Source of the DNA: Chryseobacterium sp. JAH
Lineage (GTDB): Bacteria > Bacteroidota > Bacteroidia > Flavobacteriales > Weeksellaceae
Assembly (NCBI RefSeq): GCF_001507335.1
Contig: NZ_LMAH01000001.1
Location: 1 to 64,000, forward strand
Length of the DNA stretch: 64,000 nt
Reading direction: 5' to 3'
Shown piece after piece: positions 7,981 through 17,731 of the stretch (positions are counted from its first letter, which is position 1; every line of letters starts with the position of its first letter). Below the pieces are notes generated by a model, which had not been told where the DNA came from, ran no database searches, and was given only the letters and a program-made list of their open reading frames with translations. A program made the translations under genes and the position numbers.

Positions 7981-8286
7981 TTTTAAATTTTACAGCATCG
8001 CCTGATCGGTAAACGAAAAATGTGAGTCTGAAGTCAAATTAAATGATCAAGTAATGTCATACTTAGAATTTTAGCAGCCACAAAATTATAAAGTTTGTCC
8101 AATTTCAGGTTATTAATAGTAGGTAATCAATCTCTACTTTTATGTAATACTTGAAATATTTGATTATTACGGAATGATTAATAAGGAAAAAAGCCATCAT
8201 TACAGGTGCACCCAAGGGATTGCATTAGAAAATTTATTGCAGAAGGAATTAAGCTCATACTGAAGTATTTTTTATACTTTTGTTAA

Positions 8287-8613
8287 GTGAAAGTTCTAAG
8301 GCTCATATTGACCATCTACTTCATCGCATTATTAGTAATGCCGTGTAGTGATGTCAATGCGCAGTCTTCACAAAGTGAAAATCCTCAGGTTTTCGTGAGT
8401 GAGGATCATCCTCATTCAGATAAAAAAGATGATGCCTGTTCTCCTTTCTGCTTCTGCAGTTGCTGTCAAATTACGGTAACGGCATTCAAGATTGAGCCCT
8501 TATTAGAGATTGCTTCTCAGATTCCATTCTATTATTCAAATAAAATTCTTTTTCACAAGAACAATATTGCCTATCAGGTTTACCACCACATCTGGCAACC
8601 TCCCAAAATTTAA
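8287..8613 (+). CDS. DUF6660-like small exported Cys-rich protein of metal-efflux loci
   Basis: 108 residues, GTG start. Residues 1-25 are a signal peptide (LRLILTIYFIALLVMPC). A His/Asp-rich stretch (DHPHSDKKDD) is followed by a dense Cys cluster (CSPFCFCSCC, residues 51-60), and the protein ends HHIWQPPKI. This pattern matches DUF6660 proteins, which are encoded just before CzcA/CusA-type pumps in Bacteroidetes; I infer a role in periplasmic metal binding or sensing. The CzcA gene starts 142 bases downstream on the same strand. GTG is required because the next Met falls inside the signal peptide. Confidence 0.75.
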   Translation: MKVLRLILTIYFIALLVMPCSDVNAQSSQSENPQVFVSEDHPHSDKKDDACSPFCFCSCCQITVTAFKIEPLLEIASQIPFYYSNKILFHKNNIAYQVYHHIWQPPKI

Positions 8614-8755
8614 TTTTTTTATATCGATTTTCTGAAAGACTCTGCAGTTGATGCACTGTCTTCAACTTTATGTTTGCAGTAATCTAAATGAAGATTTAGT
8701 TTATTTCTCTCATTGTATTAAATAACAATTTCAATAAAAAATTAAATCAAATTCT

Positions 8756-11700
8756 GTGTTAGATAAAATCATAAAATTTAGCATCAAGAACAAGATTGTC
8801 ATTGGTATCATGACCTTGTTGTTGATTGTTTGGGGTATTTGGAGCGCCACCAAATTACCAATAGATGCTGTACCGGATATTACCAATAACCAGGTTCAGA
8901 TCATTACCGTCTGTCCCACTTTGGCCGGACAGGAAGTGGAACAGTTGGTCACTTTCCCTATTGAGCAAAGCATCGCCAATATTCCTGATATTGAGGAAAC
9001 CCGAAGTATTTCAAGATTTGGATTATCTGTAATTACTGTTGTTTTTAAAGAAAAGGTGGACGTTTATTTTGCACGTCAGCTGATTTCTGAAAAATTAAAA
9101 GAAGCGTCCGAAGAAATCCCGAAAGGCGTGGGAACCCCTGAACTTTCTCCGGTCAGTACAGGTTTGGGAGAAGTCTATCAATATATCCTTCATCCGAAAA
9201 AAGGAAGCGAAAAGAAATATTCATCCAAAGAACTGCGTACAATGCAGGATTGGATTGTCAGAAGACAGCTGAACGGAACGCCTGGCGTTGCCGAAGTCAA
9301 CAGTTTTGGAGGGGAACTGAAACAGTATGAAGTAGCTGTCGACCCCAATCGCTTGAGAGCAATGGGAGTCAGTGTTACAGAGCTTTTCACGGCTTTGGAA
9401 AAGAACAATCAGAATACAGGCGGTGCCTACATCGATAAAAAACCCAATGCCTATTTCATCCGTGGAATTGGTGTTGTGACTTCTCTGGATGATATTAAAA
9501 ACATAGCCATTGTGAATAAAACAGGAAGTGTTCCGATTTTTATAAAAGATGTCGCCGATGTCCGTCTGGGAAGCGCAATCCGTTATGGTGCGATGACTTA
9601 CAATGGTCAGGTGGATGCGGTTGGCGGGATTGTGATGATGCTGAAAGGTGCCAACAGCAATGAAGTTGTGAATTTAATAAAAGATAAAATCCCGACTATT
9701 CAAAAATCTCTGCCCAATGATGTGGTCATCGAACCTTTTCTTGACCGTACTGATCTTGTTGGACGGGCCATCAACACGGTTGAGAAAAACCTTATCGAAG
9801 GTGCTTTAATTGTCATTTTCGTTCTCGTGATTTTTCTTGGAAATTTCAGAGCAGGGTTAATTGTTGCTTCTGCAATTCCTCTGGCTTTGCTTTTTGCTTT
9901 GGGAATGATGAACGTTTTTGGCGTAAGTGCCAATTTAATGAGTTTGGGAGCCATAGATTTTGGACTGATCGTCGACGGTGCTGTGATTATTGTGGAAGCC
10001 ACACTTCATCATTTGGGATTAAGAAAATCCACTCAGAGACTGACGCAGTCTGAGATGGATGAAGAAGTTTTCCTGTCTGCATCGAAAATCAGAAACAGTG
10101 CGGCTTTTGGAGAAATAATCATTCTCATCGTTTATATTCCAATCTTAACCTTAGTCGGTGTCGAGGGAAAAATGTTTACACCGATGGCAAAAACGGTCGG
10201 TTTTGCGATTTTAGGTGCGTTGATCCTTTCACTGACCTACGTCCCAATGATGAGTGCCTTGTTTTTATCGAAAACAGTTTCCACTAAAGAAACCTTCTCG
10301 GATAAAATAATCAATCAATTACAAAGCATTTATCAGCCGTTATTAAGAAAAGCTTTACAGTTTAAATACATTATTGTTTCTGCCACAGTAGTTTTGTTTA
10401 CGGTCTGTATCTTGATTTTTTCAAGAATGGGCGGCGAGTTTATCCCACAGTTGCAGGAAGGCGATTTTGCGTTCCACTGCATATTGCCACAGGGAAGTTC
10501 GTTAACCCAAAGTGTGGAAACATCAATGCAGGCTTCAAGGATTATCAAACAGTTTGATGAAGTGAAAATGGTGGTTGGAAAAACAGGTTCAGCCGAAGTT
10601 CCTACCGATCCGATGCCGCCGGAAGCTTCCGACTTAATTATCGTTCTTAAACCACAAAGCGATTGGAAAACAAAGAAATCGTATGATGAGCTGGCGGATG
10701 AAATTTCAGAAAAACTGGAACTGATTCCCGGCGTTTTTTTTGAGAAAAACCAACCGATACAGATGCGTTTTAATGAACTGATGACTGGAATTCGTCAGGA
10801 TGTTGCCGTGAAAATTTTTGGTGAAAATCTGGATTCTCTTGCAATCTATGCGGAAAAAGCGAATAAGGTAATTAAAACCGTTGATGGTACCACTGCGCCG
10901 CAAATCGAGCGAATCAGTGGACTTCCGCAAATCAATGTAGAGTATGACCGAACTAGAATGGCAAATTACGGACTGAATATCGAAGACGTTAATAATACGC
11001 TGAGCACTGCATTCGCAGGAAAATCCGCAGGTCATGTTTTTGAAAATGAAAGACGTTTTGATTTGGTCGTCCGGTTAGACAGCCTTCACAGAACCAATAT
11101 TGAAGATGTCAGTAATTTAATGATTTCCACCAGCACCGGAAACCAGATCCCGCTTTCTCAGGTGGCGAATATCAGTTATAAACTCGGTCCATCACAAATA
11201 AGTCGTGAGGAAGGTAAGCGTAGGATTGTGATTGGATTTAATGTCAAAGACCGTGATGTTGAAAGTGTGGTGAATGATATTCAGGAAAAATTGGATAAGC
11301 AAATCAAGTTGCCTTCGGGATATTACTTCACCTATGGTGGACAGTTTGAGAATCTGCAGGCAGCGAGCAAAAGGCTGATGATAGCTGTTCCTGCTTCGTT
11401 ACTTTTGATATTTTTCTTACTGTATTTTACATTCCGATCTTTCAAACAGGCTGCATTAATTTTTACGGCCATTCCAATGAGTGCTATTGGTGGAATTTTC
11501 GCCTTGCTGATACGGGATATGCCGTTCAGCATCAGTGCGGGAATTGGTTTTATCGCTTTGTTCGGAGTCGCAGTTTTAAACGGAATTGTTCTCATCGGAA
11601 CCTTCAATCAATTGGAAAAAGATGGAGAAACCGATATTCTGAAACGTGTTTTTGAAGGAACCAAAACAAGACTAAGACCAGTTTTGATGACCGCAGCCGT

Positions 11701-13120
11701 GGCTTCTTTCGGATTCTTACCAATGGCCATTTCAACCGGAGCCGGAGCAGAAGTACAGAAACCTTTGGCAACTGTCGTTATCGGCGGTTTAATCACCGCA
11801 ACTTTCCTCACGTTGTTTGTCTTACCAATGTTGTACATTATTTTTAATAAAAAATTCAGAAGAAATCATTTTAAAATGAAATCTTTGACAACGATTGTCC
11901 TTTTGGGAATTCTATCATTTGGGCAGACTTTGAATGCCCAAACTTCTAAAACACTTTCTGTTGAACAGGCAACAGAAATGGCTTTGAGCAATAATTATTC
12001 AATCCAGTCAAAAGATTTGGATATTAAAGTGTCTGAAGCTTTGAAACCAACGGCTAATGAGCTTCCGAAAATGAATTTTACTGCACAGTTGGGACAATAT
12101 AACAGTCCGAAATTTGACCAGTCGTTTTCGATTTCGCAGAGTATTCCGTTTCCGACTTTGTTCAAAGCCAGAAAGGAACTTATCGCTCAGGAAATTAAAG
12201 CCAAACAAATTAGTAAGGAAAATAACGCCAATGAACTCGCGAAACAGGTCAGAACGTATTTTTATCAGATTGAATATCTGCATTACAATCAGACAAAACT
12301 GATGAAACTCGACAGTCTGTATCAGGATTTTATCAGGATTGCAACGGTGAGATTTAATGCCGGAGACATCAAGAAAATTGAAATCAACACCGCAGAAACT
12401 CAGAAAGGAGAGATTGATCTTTTATTAAATCAGAACAAAACTTATCTGAAAACCACCTACAAAAATCTAAAAACCCTACTCAATACAGATGACGAAATTG
12501 AGATTCCACTCACAAAAAATTATCAACCACTTAAAGTGGAATATGTTCTGGACAGTACAGCGATTGCAAACCATCCGACGGTGAAGGCTTTTTATCAGGA
12601 AATTGAAATTGCCGAGAAAAATAAAAATGTAGAAAGATCACAAGGTTTACCGGAGTTCAGTTTAGGATATGTGAATCAGTCGCTTATCGGTTTTCATACG
12701 GTGAACGGTCAGGAAAAATACTACAATGCCGGAAATAGGTTCAATGTTGCCAATATTGGTATTTCGATTCCTCTGACGTTTGGAGCTACCAAGGCCAGAA
12801 TTCAGTCTTTGGATTATCAAAAGCAGATCGCAGAATCCAATGCAAAGCTTCAGCAAAAACAATTGACTGCTCAGTTGGAAAATGCTTTGAGCCAATATCA
12901 GCAGGACGTTCAGCAATATGAATATTATGTCAATCAGGCTTTGCCGAATGCAGAAAAAATTGTGAAGGCAGGTCAACTCGGCTACAAAACGGGAGAAATT
13001 TCCTACATCGAATATCTCTTTGCTTTACAGACCGCAACTAATATTCAATTGAAATATCTGGAATCCATTCAACAGGTCAATCAGTCTGTCATTACCATTA
13101 ATTCTTTAATCAATCAATAA
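8756..13120 (+). CDS. czcA: CzcA/CusA-family heavy-metal RND pump fused to a CzcC/TolC outer-membrane factor
   Basis: 1454 residues, GTG start. Residues 1-1035 form a complete heavy-metal RND permease: two halves of membrane helices and periplasmic loops. The motif DFGLIVDGAV in helix 4 (about 401-410) is the form found in Zn/Co/Cd/Ni pumps, not the Cu/Ag form. From Met1041 a second protein follows without a stop: MKSLTTIVLLGILSFG...NAQ looks like a signal peptide, and residues 1063-1454 are a TolC-type outer-membrane factor (LSVEQATEMALSNNYSIQ; KAGQLGYKTGEISYIEYL). The pump uses the proton gradient to export divalent metals with the adaptor encoded 2 bases downstream. Internal initiation or cleavage at the second signal peptide may release the outer-membrane part (inference). 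Confidence 0.92.
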   Translation: MLDKIIKFSIKNKIVIGIMTLLLIVWGIWSATKLPIDAVPDITNNQVQIITVCPTLAGQEVEQLVTFPIEQSIANIPDIEETRSISRFGLSVITVVFKEKVDVYFARQLISEKLKEASEEIPKGVGTPELSPVSTGLGEVYQYILHPKKGSEKKYSSKELRTMQDWIVRRQLNGTPGVAEVNSFGGELKQYEVAVDPNRLRAMGVSVTELFTALEKNNQNTGGAYIDKKPNAYFIRGIGVVTSLDDIKNIAIVNKTGSVPIFIKDVADVRLGSAIRYGAMTYNGQVDAVGGIVMMLKGANSNEVVNLIKDKIPTIQKSLPNDVVIEPFLDRTDLVGRAINTVEKNLIEGALIVIFVLVIFLGNFRAGLIVASAIPLALLFALGMMNVFGVSANLMSLGAIDFGLIVDGAVIIVEATLHHLGLRKSTQRLTQSEMDEEVFLSASKIRNSAAFGEIIILIVYIPILTLVGVEGKMFTPMAKTVGFAILGALILSLTYVPMMSALFLSKTVSTKETFSDKIINQLQSIYQPLLRKALQFKYIIVSATVVLFTVCILIFSRMGGEFIPQLQEGDFAFHCILPQGSSLTQSVETSMQASRIIKQFDEVKMVVGKTGSAEVPTDPMPPEASDLIIVLKPQSDWKTKKSYDELADEISEKLELIPGVFFEKNQPIQMRFNELMTGIRQDVAVKIFGENLDSLAIYAEKANKVIKTVDGTTAPQIERISGLPQINVEYDRTRMANYGLNIEDVNNTLSTAFAGKSAGHVFENERRFDLVVRLDSLHRTNIEDVSNLMISTSTGNQIPLSQVANISYKLGPSQISREEGKRRIVIGFNVKDRDVESVVNDIQEKLDKQIKLPSGYYFTYGGQFENLQAASKRLMIAVPASLLLIFFLLYFTFRSFKQAALIFTAIPMSAIGGIFALLIRDMPFSISAGIGFIALFGVAVLNGIVLIGTFNQLEKDGETDILKRVFEGTKTRLRPVLMTAAVASFGFLPMAISTGAGAEVQKPLATVVIGGLITATFLTLFVLPMLYIIFNKKFRRNHFKMKSLTTIVLLGILSFGQTLNAQTSKTLSVEQATEMALSNNYSIQSKDLDIKVSEALKPTANELPKMNFTAQLGQYNSPKFDQSFSISQSIPFPTLFKARKELIAQEIKAKQISKENNANELAKQVRTYFYQIEYLHYNQTKLMKLDSLYQDFIRIATVRFNAGDIKKIEINTAETQKGEIDLLLNQNKTYLKTTYKNLKTLLNTDDEIEIPLTKNYQPLKVEYVLDSTAIANHPTVKAFYQEIEIAEKNKNVERSQGLPEFSLGYVNQSLIGFHTVNGQEKYYNAGNRFNVANIGISIPLTFGATKARIQSLDYQKQIAESNAKLQQKQLTAQLENALSQYQQDVQQYEYYVNQALPNAEKIVKAGQLGYKTGEISYIEYLFALQTATNIQLKYLESIQQVNQSVITINSLINQ

Positions 13121-13121
13121 A

Positions 13122-14375
13122 ATGAAACAACATATTATCTACACAACTTTTGCGTTTTTGTTTCTCGTAGGTTGCGGAAAAAAGGGCGCTCCTAAAGAGT
13201 CTGAAAGTGAAGTGAAAACGGAGCAAACCGAAGAGCATGGCGAGGAAACACCACAAACTATTACAAGCGTTACAGAAGAACAAATCAACGCAGTAGGCAT
13301 CACTTTGGGAAAAATCGAAATGAAAGAATTGACTTACACGATTAAAGCAAATGGTGCGCTGCGCGTTCCCAACAATAACAAAGCAACCATCACGTCGATG
13401 TATGGCGGAATAATTAAAACTTTAAATGTTCAGATTGGAGATTTTGTAAAAAAAGGACAGGTCATTGCCTCTATTTCAAATCCGGAATACATCCAGTTGC
13501 AGGAGCAATATCTCACTGTGAAAAGCAGGATTACCTTTGCCGAGCAGGAATACAGAAGACAAAAAGAACTGTTTGATAATGATGCAGGAGCAAAGAAAAA
13601 TCTTCAAAGTTCCGATGCTGAACTGAAAACTTTGAGAACACAACGTTCATCTTTGCAGAGACAGCTTCAGATTATGGGTATTAATCCTTCGAATATCAGC
13701 AATGGAAATTTAAGATCAGGGTTGGTAATTACATCGCCAATCAGCGGAACAGTCAGCTCCATCTCTGCACAGATAGGAAGTTATGTCGATCTTTCATCGC
13801 CTGTTGCCGAAGTGATTGACAATGGTTCTTTACATCTAGATTTACAGGTTTTTGAAAAGGATTTGCCCAAGATGAAAGTAGGGCAGATTGTTCATTTTAA
13901 ATTGACCAACAATCCCGAAACTGAGTACGATGCCAAAATATATAGCATCGGTTCTTCTTTTGAAAACGACAGCAAAACCATCTCCGTACACTGTTCCGTC
14001 ACTGGAAACAAAGAAGGATTGATCGACGGAATGAATATTACAGGAATTGTAAGCCTTGATAAAAGCACAACACCGGCGGTTCCCAACGAGGCGATTGTAG
14101 AAGCAAACAGCAAATATTTTGTATTCATTAGAACAGATAGAAGACCTGAAGAGCATCACGAAGAAGAGAGTGAACATCAGGACGAAAAGAAAGCGCCCGA
14201 AAAAGAATCCCCAACCATTAATTTTGAAAAGATAGAAGTGGTAAAAGGTTCTTCTGATATGGGGTACACAGCAATTACAACCGTCAATGAAATTTCAAAA
14301 GATGCTGAAGTGGTTGTGAAAGGAGCATTTTTTGTGAATGCGAAACTGAGTAATTCCGGAGAACACGAACATTAA
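13122..14375 (+). CDS. czcB: CzcB/CusB-type RND periplasmic adaptor lipoprotein
   Basis: 417 residues. Signal peptide with lipobox FLVGC (Cys18 or so), then an acidic linker. A biotinyl-lipoyl-like half (GGIIKTLNVQIGDFVKKGQ), a coiled-coil hairpin (about 120-190), the second lipoyl half (SPISGTVSSISAQIGSYV) and beta-barrel domains follow. Near residue 345 there is a His/Glu-rich segment (EEHHEEESEHQDEKK), which could hold metal. It starts 2 bases after the CzcA-CzcC stop, so it is translated with it and should link inner- and outer-membrane parts of the pump. Confidence 0.9.
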   Translation: MKQHIIYTTFAFLFLVGCGKKGAPKESESEVKTEQTEEHGEETPQTITSVTEEQINAVGITLGKIEMKELTYTIKANGALRVPNNNKATITSMYGGIIKTLNVQIGDFVKKGQVIASISNPEYIQLQEQYLTVKSRITFAEQEYRRQKELFDNDAGAKKNLQSSDAELKTLRTQRSSLQRQLQIMGINPSNISNGNLRSGLVITSPISGTVSSISAQIGSYVDLSSPVAEVIDNGSLHLDLQVFEKDLPKMKVGQIVHFKLTNNPETEYDAKIYSIGSSFENDSKTISVHCSVTGNKEGLIDGMNITGIVSLDKSTTPAVPNEAIVEANSKYFVFIRTDRRPEEHHEEESEHQDEKKAPEKESPTINFEKIEVVKGSSDMGYTAITTVNEISKDAEVVVKGAFFVNAKLSNSGEHEH

Positions 14376-14596
14376 GATAAAAACATATGGAGCACCAACA
14401 TCAAAACAATTAACAAGTCAAGCATCTTTGCTGCACCCAGCAAGGAGGGAAACATTTGTTTCGAACGTCGTTAAGTAACACAACCAAAATTTCGAGCCTT
14501 ATCCATTAAAAATTGTAGATGCTAACAATTTTATGGAATCCAATTATGGCAGCGGCAAGATAGTTGTAGTTCTTTAAAAACCCAAAAACAAGATTT

Positions 14597-15580
14597 ATGA
14601 ATTTACAGGTGGAAACAGAGTTTCAGATACAAAACCACTCCAGGGATACTTTTCTGGCAGACGTTCTTGAAGGTTTACAAAGCAGTCCGAAAAAATTACA
14701 TTCAAAATATTTTTACGACGAAGCAGGTGACAGGCTTTTTCAGCAAATTATGGATATGCCAGAATATTATCTAACCGATTGTGAGCTGGATATCTTTAAA
14801 AATAGAACTGAGAACTTAGCAAAAAGTATTTTAATCGATAGCGAAGCCTTCGATTTAATAGAATTGGGAGCTGGCGATGCCATAAAATCCAGTTTTCTGC
14901 TAGAACATCTGACCAAAAAAAATATTGATTTCACCTATATGCCAATCGATATTTCCGGACATATTTTAGATGAGCTGAATGAAAAGTTCAGCAGGGATTT
15001 GCCCGCAATGGAAGTCATTACTTTGGAAGGCGACTATTTTGATATGCTTGACAAGGCGATGACCATCTCGCAAAGAAGAAAAGTGGTTTTATTCCTTGGT
15101 GGCAACATCGGCAATATGGATATGGAAGAGTCTTATCATTTCTGCCGAGAACTCAGAAGAAAACTTAATCGCGGCGACATTCTTCTGATTGGTTTTGACC
15201 TCAAGAAAAATCCGCAAACCATTCTCGATGCCTACAATGATGAAGCAGGAATTACTTCTTCATTTAATCTTAACCTTCTCATCAGAATGAACCGAGAATT
15301 AGAAGCGGATTTCGATGTTCTAAATTTTCAACATTACCAAACATATGACCCAATTTCGGGCGCTTGCAAAAGTTATCTTGTAAGTTTGACTGAGCAAAAC
15401 GTACACATTGGAAGCCAAATTTTTCGCTTTGAAGAAAATGAGTTGATTGATATGGAAATCTCACAAAAATTTTCTCTTGAAGATATAAGCAAACTCGCTC
15501 GAGATTCCAAATTTCATGTTATTGATGAGATTGCCGATTCCAAAAACTGGTTTGTAGATTCGATTTGGCAAGTATTATAA
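14597..15580 (+). CDS. egtD: L-histidine N-alpha-methyltransferase (ergothioneine pathway)
   Basis: 327 residues, the usual length of EgtD. It opens with the family's FLADVLEGLQSSPKKLHSKYF region, then the SAM-binding loop LIELGAGDAIKSSFLLEHL (about 92-110) and VVLFLGGNIGNM (about 163-174). The enzyme uses three SAM to turn histidine into hercynine. egtB begins 17 bases downstream on the same strand, so the two should be co-transcribed. No egtA, egtC or egtE homologue is in the window. The upstream spacer (14376-14596) shows no gene. Confidence 0.92.
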   Translation: MNLQVETEFQIQNHSRDTFLADVLEGLQSSPKKLHSKYFYDEAGDRLFQQIMDMPEYYLTDCELDIFKNRTENLAKSILIDSEAFDLIELGAGDAIKSSFLLEHLTKKNIDFTYMPIDISGHILDELNEKFSRDLPAMEVITLEGDYFDMLDKAMTISQRRKVVLFLGGNIGNMDMEESYHFCRELRRKLNRGDILLIGFDLKKNPQTILDAYNDEAGITSSFNLNLLIRMNRELEADFDVLNFQHYQTYDPISGACKSYLVSLTEQNVHIGSQIFRFEENELIDMEISQKFSLEDISKLARDSKFHVIDEIADSKNWFVDSIWQVL

Positions 15581-15597
15581 TTATAAAATAGATTCCA

Positions 15598-16788
15598 ATG
15601 AAAGAAAATTCCATTCTTGCGATATCAAATTCTATAACCAATTGGACAGACAAATATTCACAGATTCGAAATCATTCTGTTAAAATCTGCGAACCTCTGG
15701 AAATAGAGGATTATGTGGTTCAACCAATCGTCGACGTAAGTCCACCAAAATGGCATTTGGGGCACACAACCTGGTTTTTCGAGACTTTTATTTTGGAACC
15801 CAATTTTCCTGGTTATGAGGTTTTTGATGCTCAGTATAATTACGTTTTCAACAGTTATTATGAGACAATTGGCGCAAGAGTTATCCGTACCGACAGAGGA
15901 AACCTGAGCCGTCCGTCCGTTTCAGACATTTATAAATACAGAAAATATGTTGATGCGCAAATGGATTTATTTCTACAAAGTGAATATTTGACAGAAGAAA
16001 TCAAACCTTTGCTCGAACTTGGTCTCAATCATGAACAACAGCATCAGGAATTGCTCTTAACTGATATTAAATATATTTTAGGTCACAATCCACTCTTTCC
16101 GGCCTATAAAAATGTAGATATTTCGAAGAAAGAACATTCTGAAACTATCGAAATGATTCACTTTGATGAAGGTGTTTATGAAATAGGTTTTCAAGGTGAA
16201 GGTTTCAGTTTTGATAATGAATTGGGAGGACATAAGATTTATTTAAATGATTTTGAAATTGCCAACCGTTTGGTTACCAATCAAGAATATTTGGAATTTA
16301 TGGAAGCTGGAGGCTATGAAGACTTCAGACATTGGCACGCTGAAGGCTGGGATTGGGTAAAACAGAATGAAGCAAACTCTCCTTTGTACTGGCATTTGAT
16401 TGACGGGAAATGGATGAATTATACTTTAAATGGACTTCAGCGATTAGATTTAAATGATGCCGTTTGTCACATCAACTTTTACGAAGCCTCAGCCTTCGCC
16501 TCCTGGAAAGGAATGCGTCTGCCAACCGAAGCTGAATGGGAAGTAGCCTCCAACCATTTTGATTGGGGAAACCGTTGGGAGTGGACAAACTCCGCCTATT
16601 TACCTTACCCCGGATTTAAAAAAGAAGCCGGCGCAGTCGGAGAGTACAATGGCAAATTTATGGTCAATCAAATGGTTTTGCGTGGCGCTTCAGATGCAAC
16701 ACCAAGCGGACACAGCAGAAATACATACCGCAACTTCTTTCAGACTGGCTTAAAATGGCAATTTACAGGAATTAGGCTTGCTCAATAA
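15598..16788 (+). CDS. egtB: EgtB-type iron-dependent hercynine sulfoxide synthase
   Basis: 396 residues. The N-terminal DinB-like half holds the iron-binding His: WHLGHTTWFFE (His53/His56) and HEQQHQE (His145, His149, Glu151). The C-terminal half is the formylglycine-generating-enzyme-like fold, with RLPTEAEWEVAS (about 302-313) and the closing FTGIRLAQ. EgtB joins hercynine to cysteine or gamma-glutamylcysteine with oxygen; the lyase step would need an enzyme from elsewhere. OvoA is a related alternative, but the neighbouring EgtD supports EgtB. A decayed ABC ATPase gene starts 6 bases later. Confidence 0.9.
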   Translation: MKENSILAISNSITNWTDKYSQIRNHSVKICEPLEIEDYVVQPIVDVSPPKWHLGHTTWFFETFILEPNFPGYEVFDAQYNYVFNSYYETIGARVIRTDRGNLSRPSVSDIYKYRKYVDAQMDLFLQSEYLTEEIKPLLELGLNHEQQHQELLLTDIKYILGHNPLFPAYKNVDISKKEHSETIEMIHFDEGVYEIGFQGEGFSFDNELGGHKIYLNDFEIANRLVTNQEYLEFMEAGGYEDFRHWHAEGWDWVKQNEANSPLYWHLIDGKWMNYTLNGLQRLDLNDAVCHINFYEASAFASWKGMRLPTEAEWEVASNHFDWGNRWEWTNSAYLPYPGFKKEAGAVGEYNGKFMVNQMVLRGASDATPSGHSRNTYRNFFQTGLKWQFTGIRLAQ

Positions 16789-16794
16789 CTGCTT

Positions 16795-17350
16795 ATGATT
16801 ACAGTAGAATCGGTTTCAAAAATTTTCAGCGGAAAAGAAATAGTTGACGATATTTCTTTTCAAGCTAGTGATAAAGAGATATTGGTGCTTTTAGGGACGA
16901 GTGGTTGTGGAAAAACGACCGCTTTAAAAATGATTAATCGTCTGATAGAAGCCGATTCGGGAAATATTTTGATTGATGGAAAAAATATTCGTGACCAGAA
17001 AGTGGAAGAGTTGAGAATGGGAATCGGTTTTGTGATGCAGCATTCAGGATTGTTTCCGCATACGATTAAGCAAAACATCGCCGTTGTTCAGGAATTATTA
17101 AAATGGAACAGGCAAAAAATTCAAAACAGAATCGAAGAACTTCTGCACAAACTTCACCTTCCTGAAGATGTGCTTCTCGTTTTCCCAACGAATTAAAGAG
17201 TTGCCAACAGCAAAGAGTGGGAATTTCCCGCATTCTGATTTCTAATTCACCGCAAGCGTTAATAATGTCAACCCTGTCATTGATTCAGAAAATATCATTG
17301 ATGAATTTAAATCTACAGCGGAGACAAGCGTCCGGAATGCTTTCATAAAA
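16795..17350 (+). pseudogene. Frameshifted ABC-transporter ATPase (EgtV/OpuCA-like)
   Basis: The first 133 codons (to 17196) encode a good ABC ATPase start: Walker A GTSGCGKTTALKMINR (about 36-51), the Q-loop GFVMQHSGLFPHTIKQNI, and an OpuCA/EgtV-like layout. The frame then ends at TAA. In another frame the protein continues as PNELKSCQQQRVGISR, which is a damaged ABC signature (normally LSGGQQQRVGIAR), but no Walker B Asp-Glu follows. So the gene has a frameshift and further decay. ATPases of this type next to egtB/egtD suggest a former ergothioneine or osmolyte importer; no permease or binding-protein gene remains. Confidence 0.8.
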
Positions 17351-17380
17351 ATTAAGTTCAGACCATAAAAATGCAGAAGC

Positions 17381-17581
17381 TTACGAAATGTTGATTAAGT
17401 GCCCAAAAAGAAAATTAATAAATCTCAGACATTGTAATAAAATGCTAAATGATCCTTTTAAAATAAAAAATATAGATTTTGAGACTTCATCTTCTTTGAT
17501 GAGGATTTCATTTTTGTCTACATACTTTTTGCAGATATTTTTATTAAATAACTGTATTTCGACATCAAAAAAAATGTGCAA
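17381..17581 (-). pseudogene. Fragment of a Crp/Fnr-type regulator
   Basis: On the minus strand about 60 codons read VDKNEILIKEDEVSKSIFF followed by ILKGSF, which is the first beta-strands of a cyclic-nucleotide-binding-like sensor in Crp/Fnr proteins. The rest of the sensor and the helix-turn-helix are absent, and the frame turns into unrelated sequence after LKGSF. Remnant only. Confidence 0.5.
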
Positions 17582-17707
17582 ATTGCTCCAGCATTGATTT
17601 GTGAAAATTTAAATATTTTACAAATATAACAGATCTTCAAATTTAAAATTGTGAACTATGTGATTAGCCCCTATCAATAGGGGGAAATTTTAAATATTAA
17701 AAAGAAA

Positions 17708-17720
17708 TGAACACTGTTCA
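17708..17720. promoter_or_regulatory. Operator-like palindrome upstream of tetR
   Basis: TGAACACTGTTCA, two 6-base half-sites around one base, about 12 bases before the TATATTTG promoter element at 17732-17739. The same palindrome (with another central base) recurs at 19611 and, less perfectly, at 18391. Likely the binding site of the TetR protein encoded just downstream. Confidence 0.6.
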
Positions 17721-17731
17721 AAAAATATTTA

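Larger units (their letters stand above)
7364..8286. other. Gene-poor 0.9-kb spacer with a tRNA scar and a hairpin
   Basis: No convincing gene. A 106-codon plus frame at 7530-7850 has no family resemblance and runs across the tRNA fragment, so I do not call it. The stretch is AT-rich and borders the metal-efflux operon. It contains the tRNA 3' fragment and the hairpin listed separately. TACTTTTG at 8275-8282 matches the flavobacterial -10-like element TAnnTTTG but lies very close to the GTG at 8287. Confidence 0.5.

Noticed and set aside
9700..10002. Long minus-strand frames within the czc, RND and P-type ATPase genes
   Set aside because: They are antisense shadows of strongly conserved proteins and show no family features of their own.
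17388..17597. 69-codon plus-strand frame between the ABC pseudogene and tetR
   Set aside because: It is antisense to the Crp/Fnr fragment, which has the better protein resemblance.
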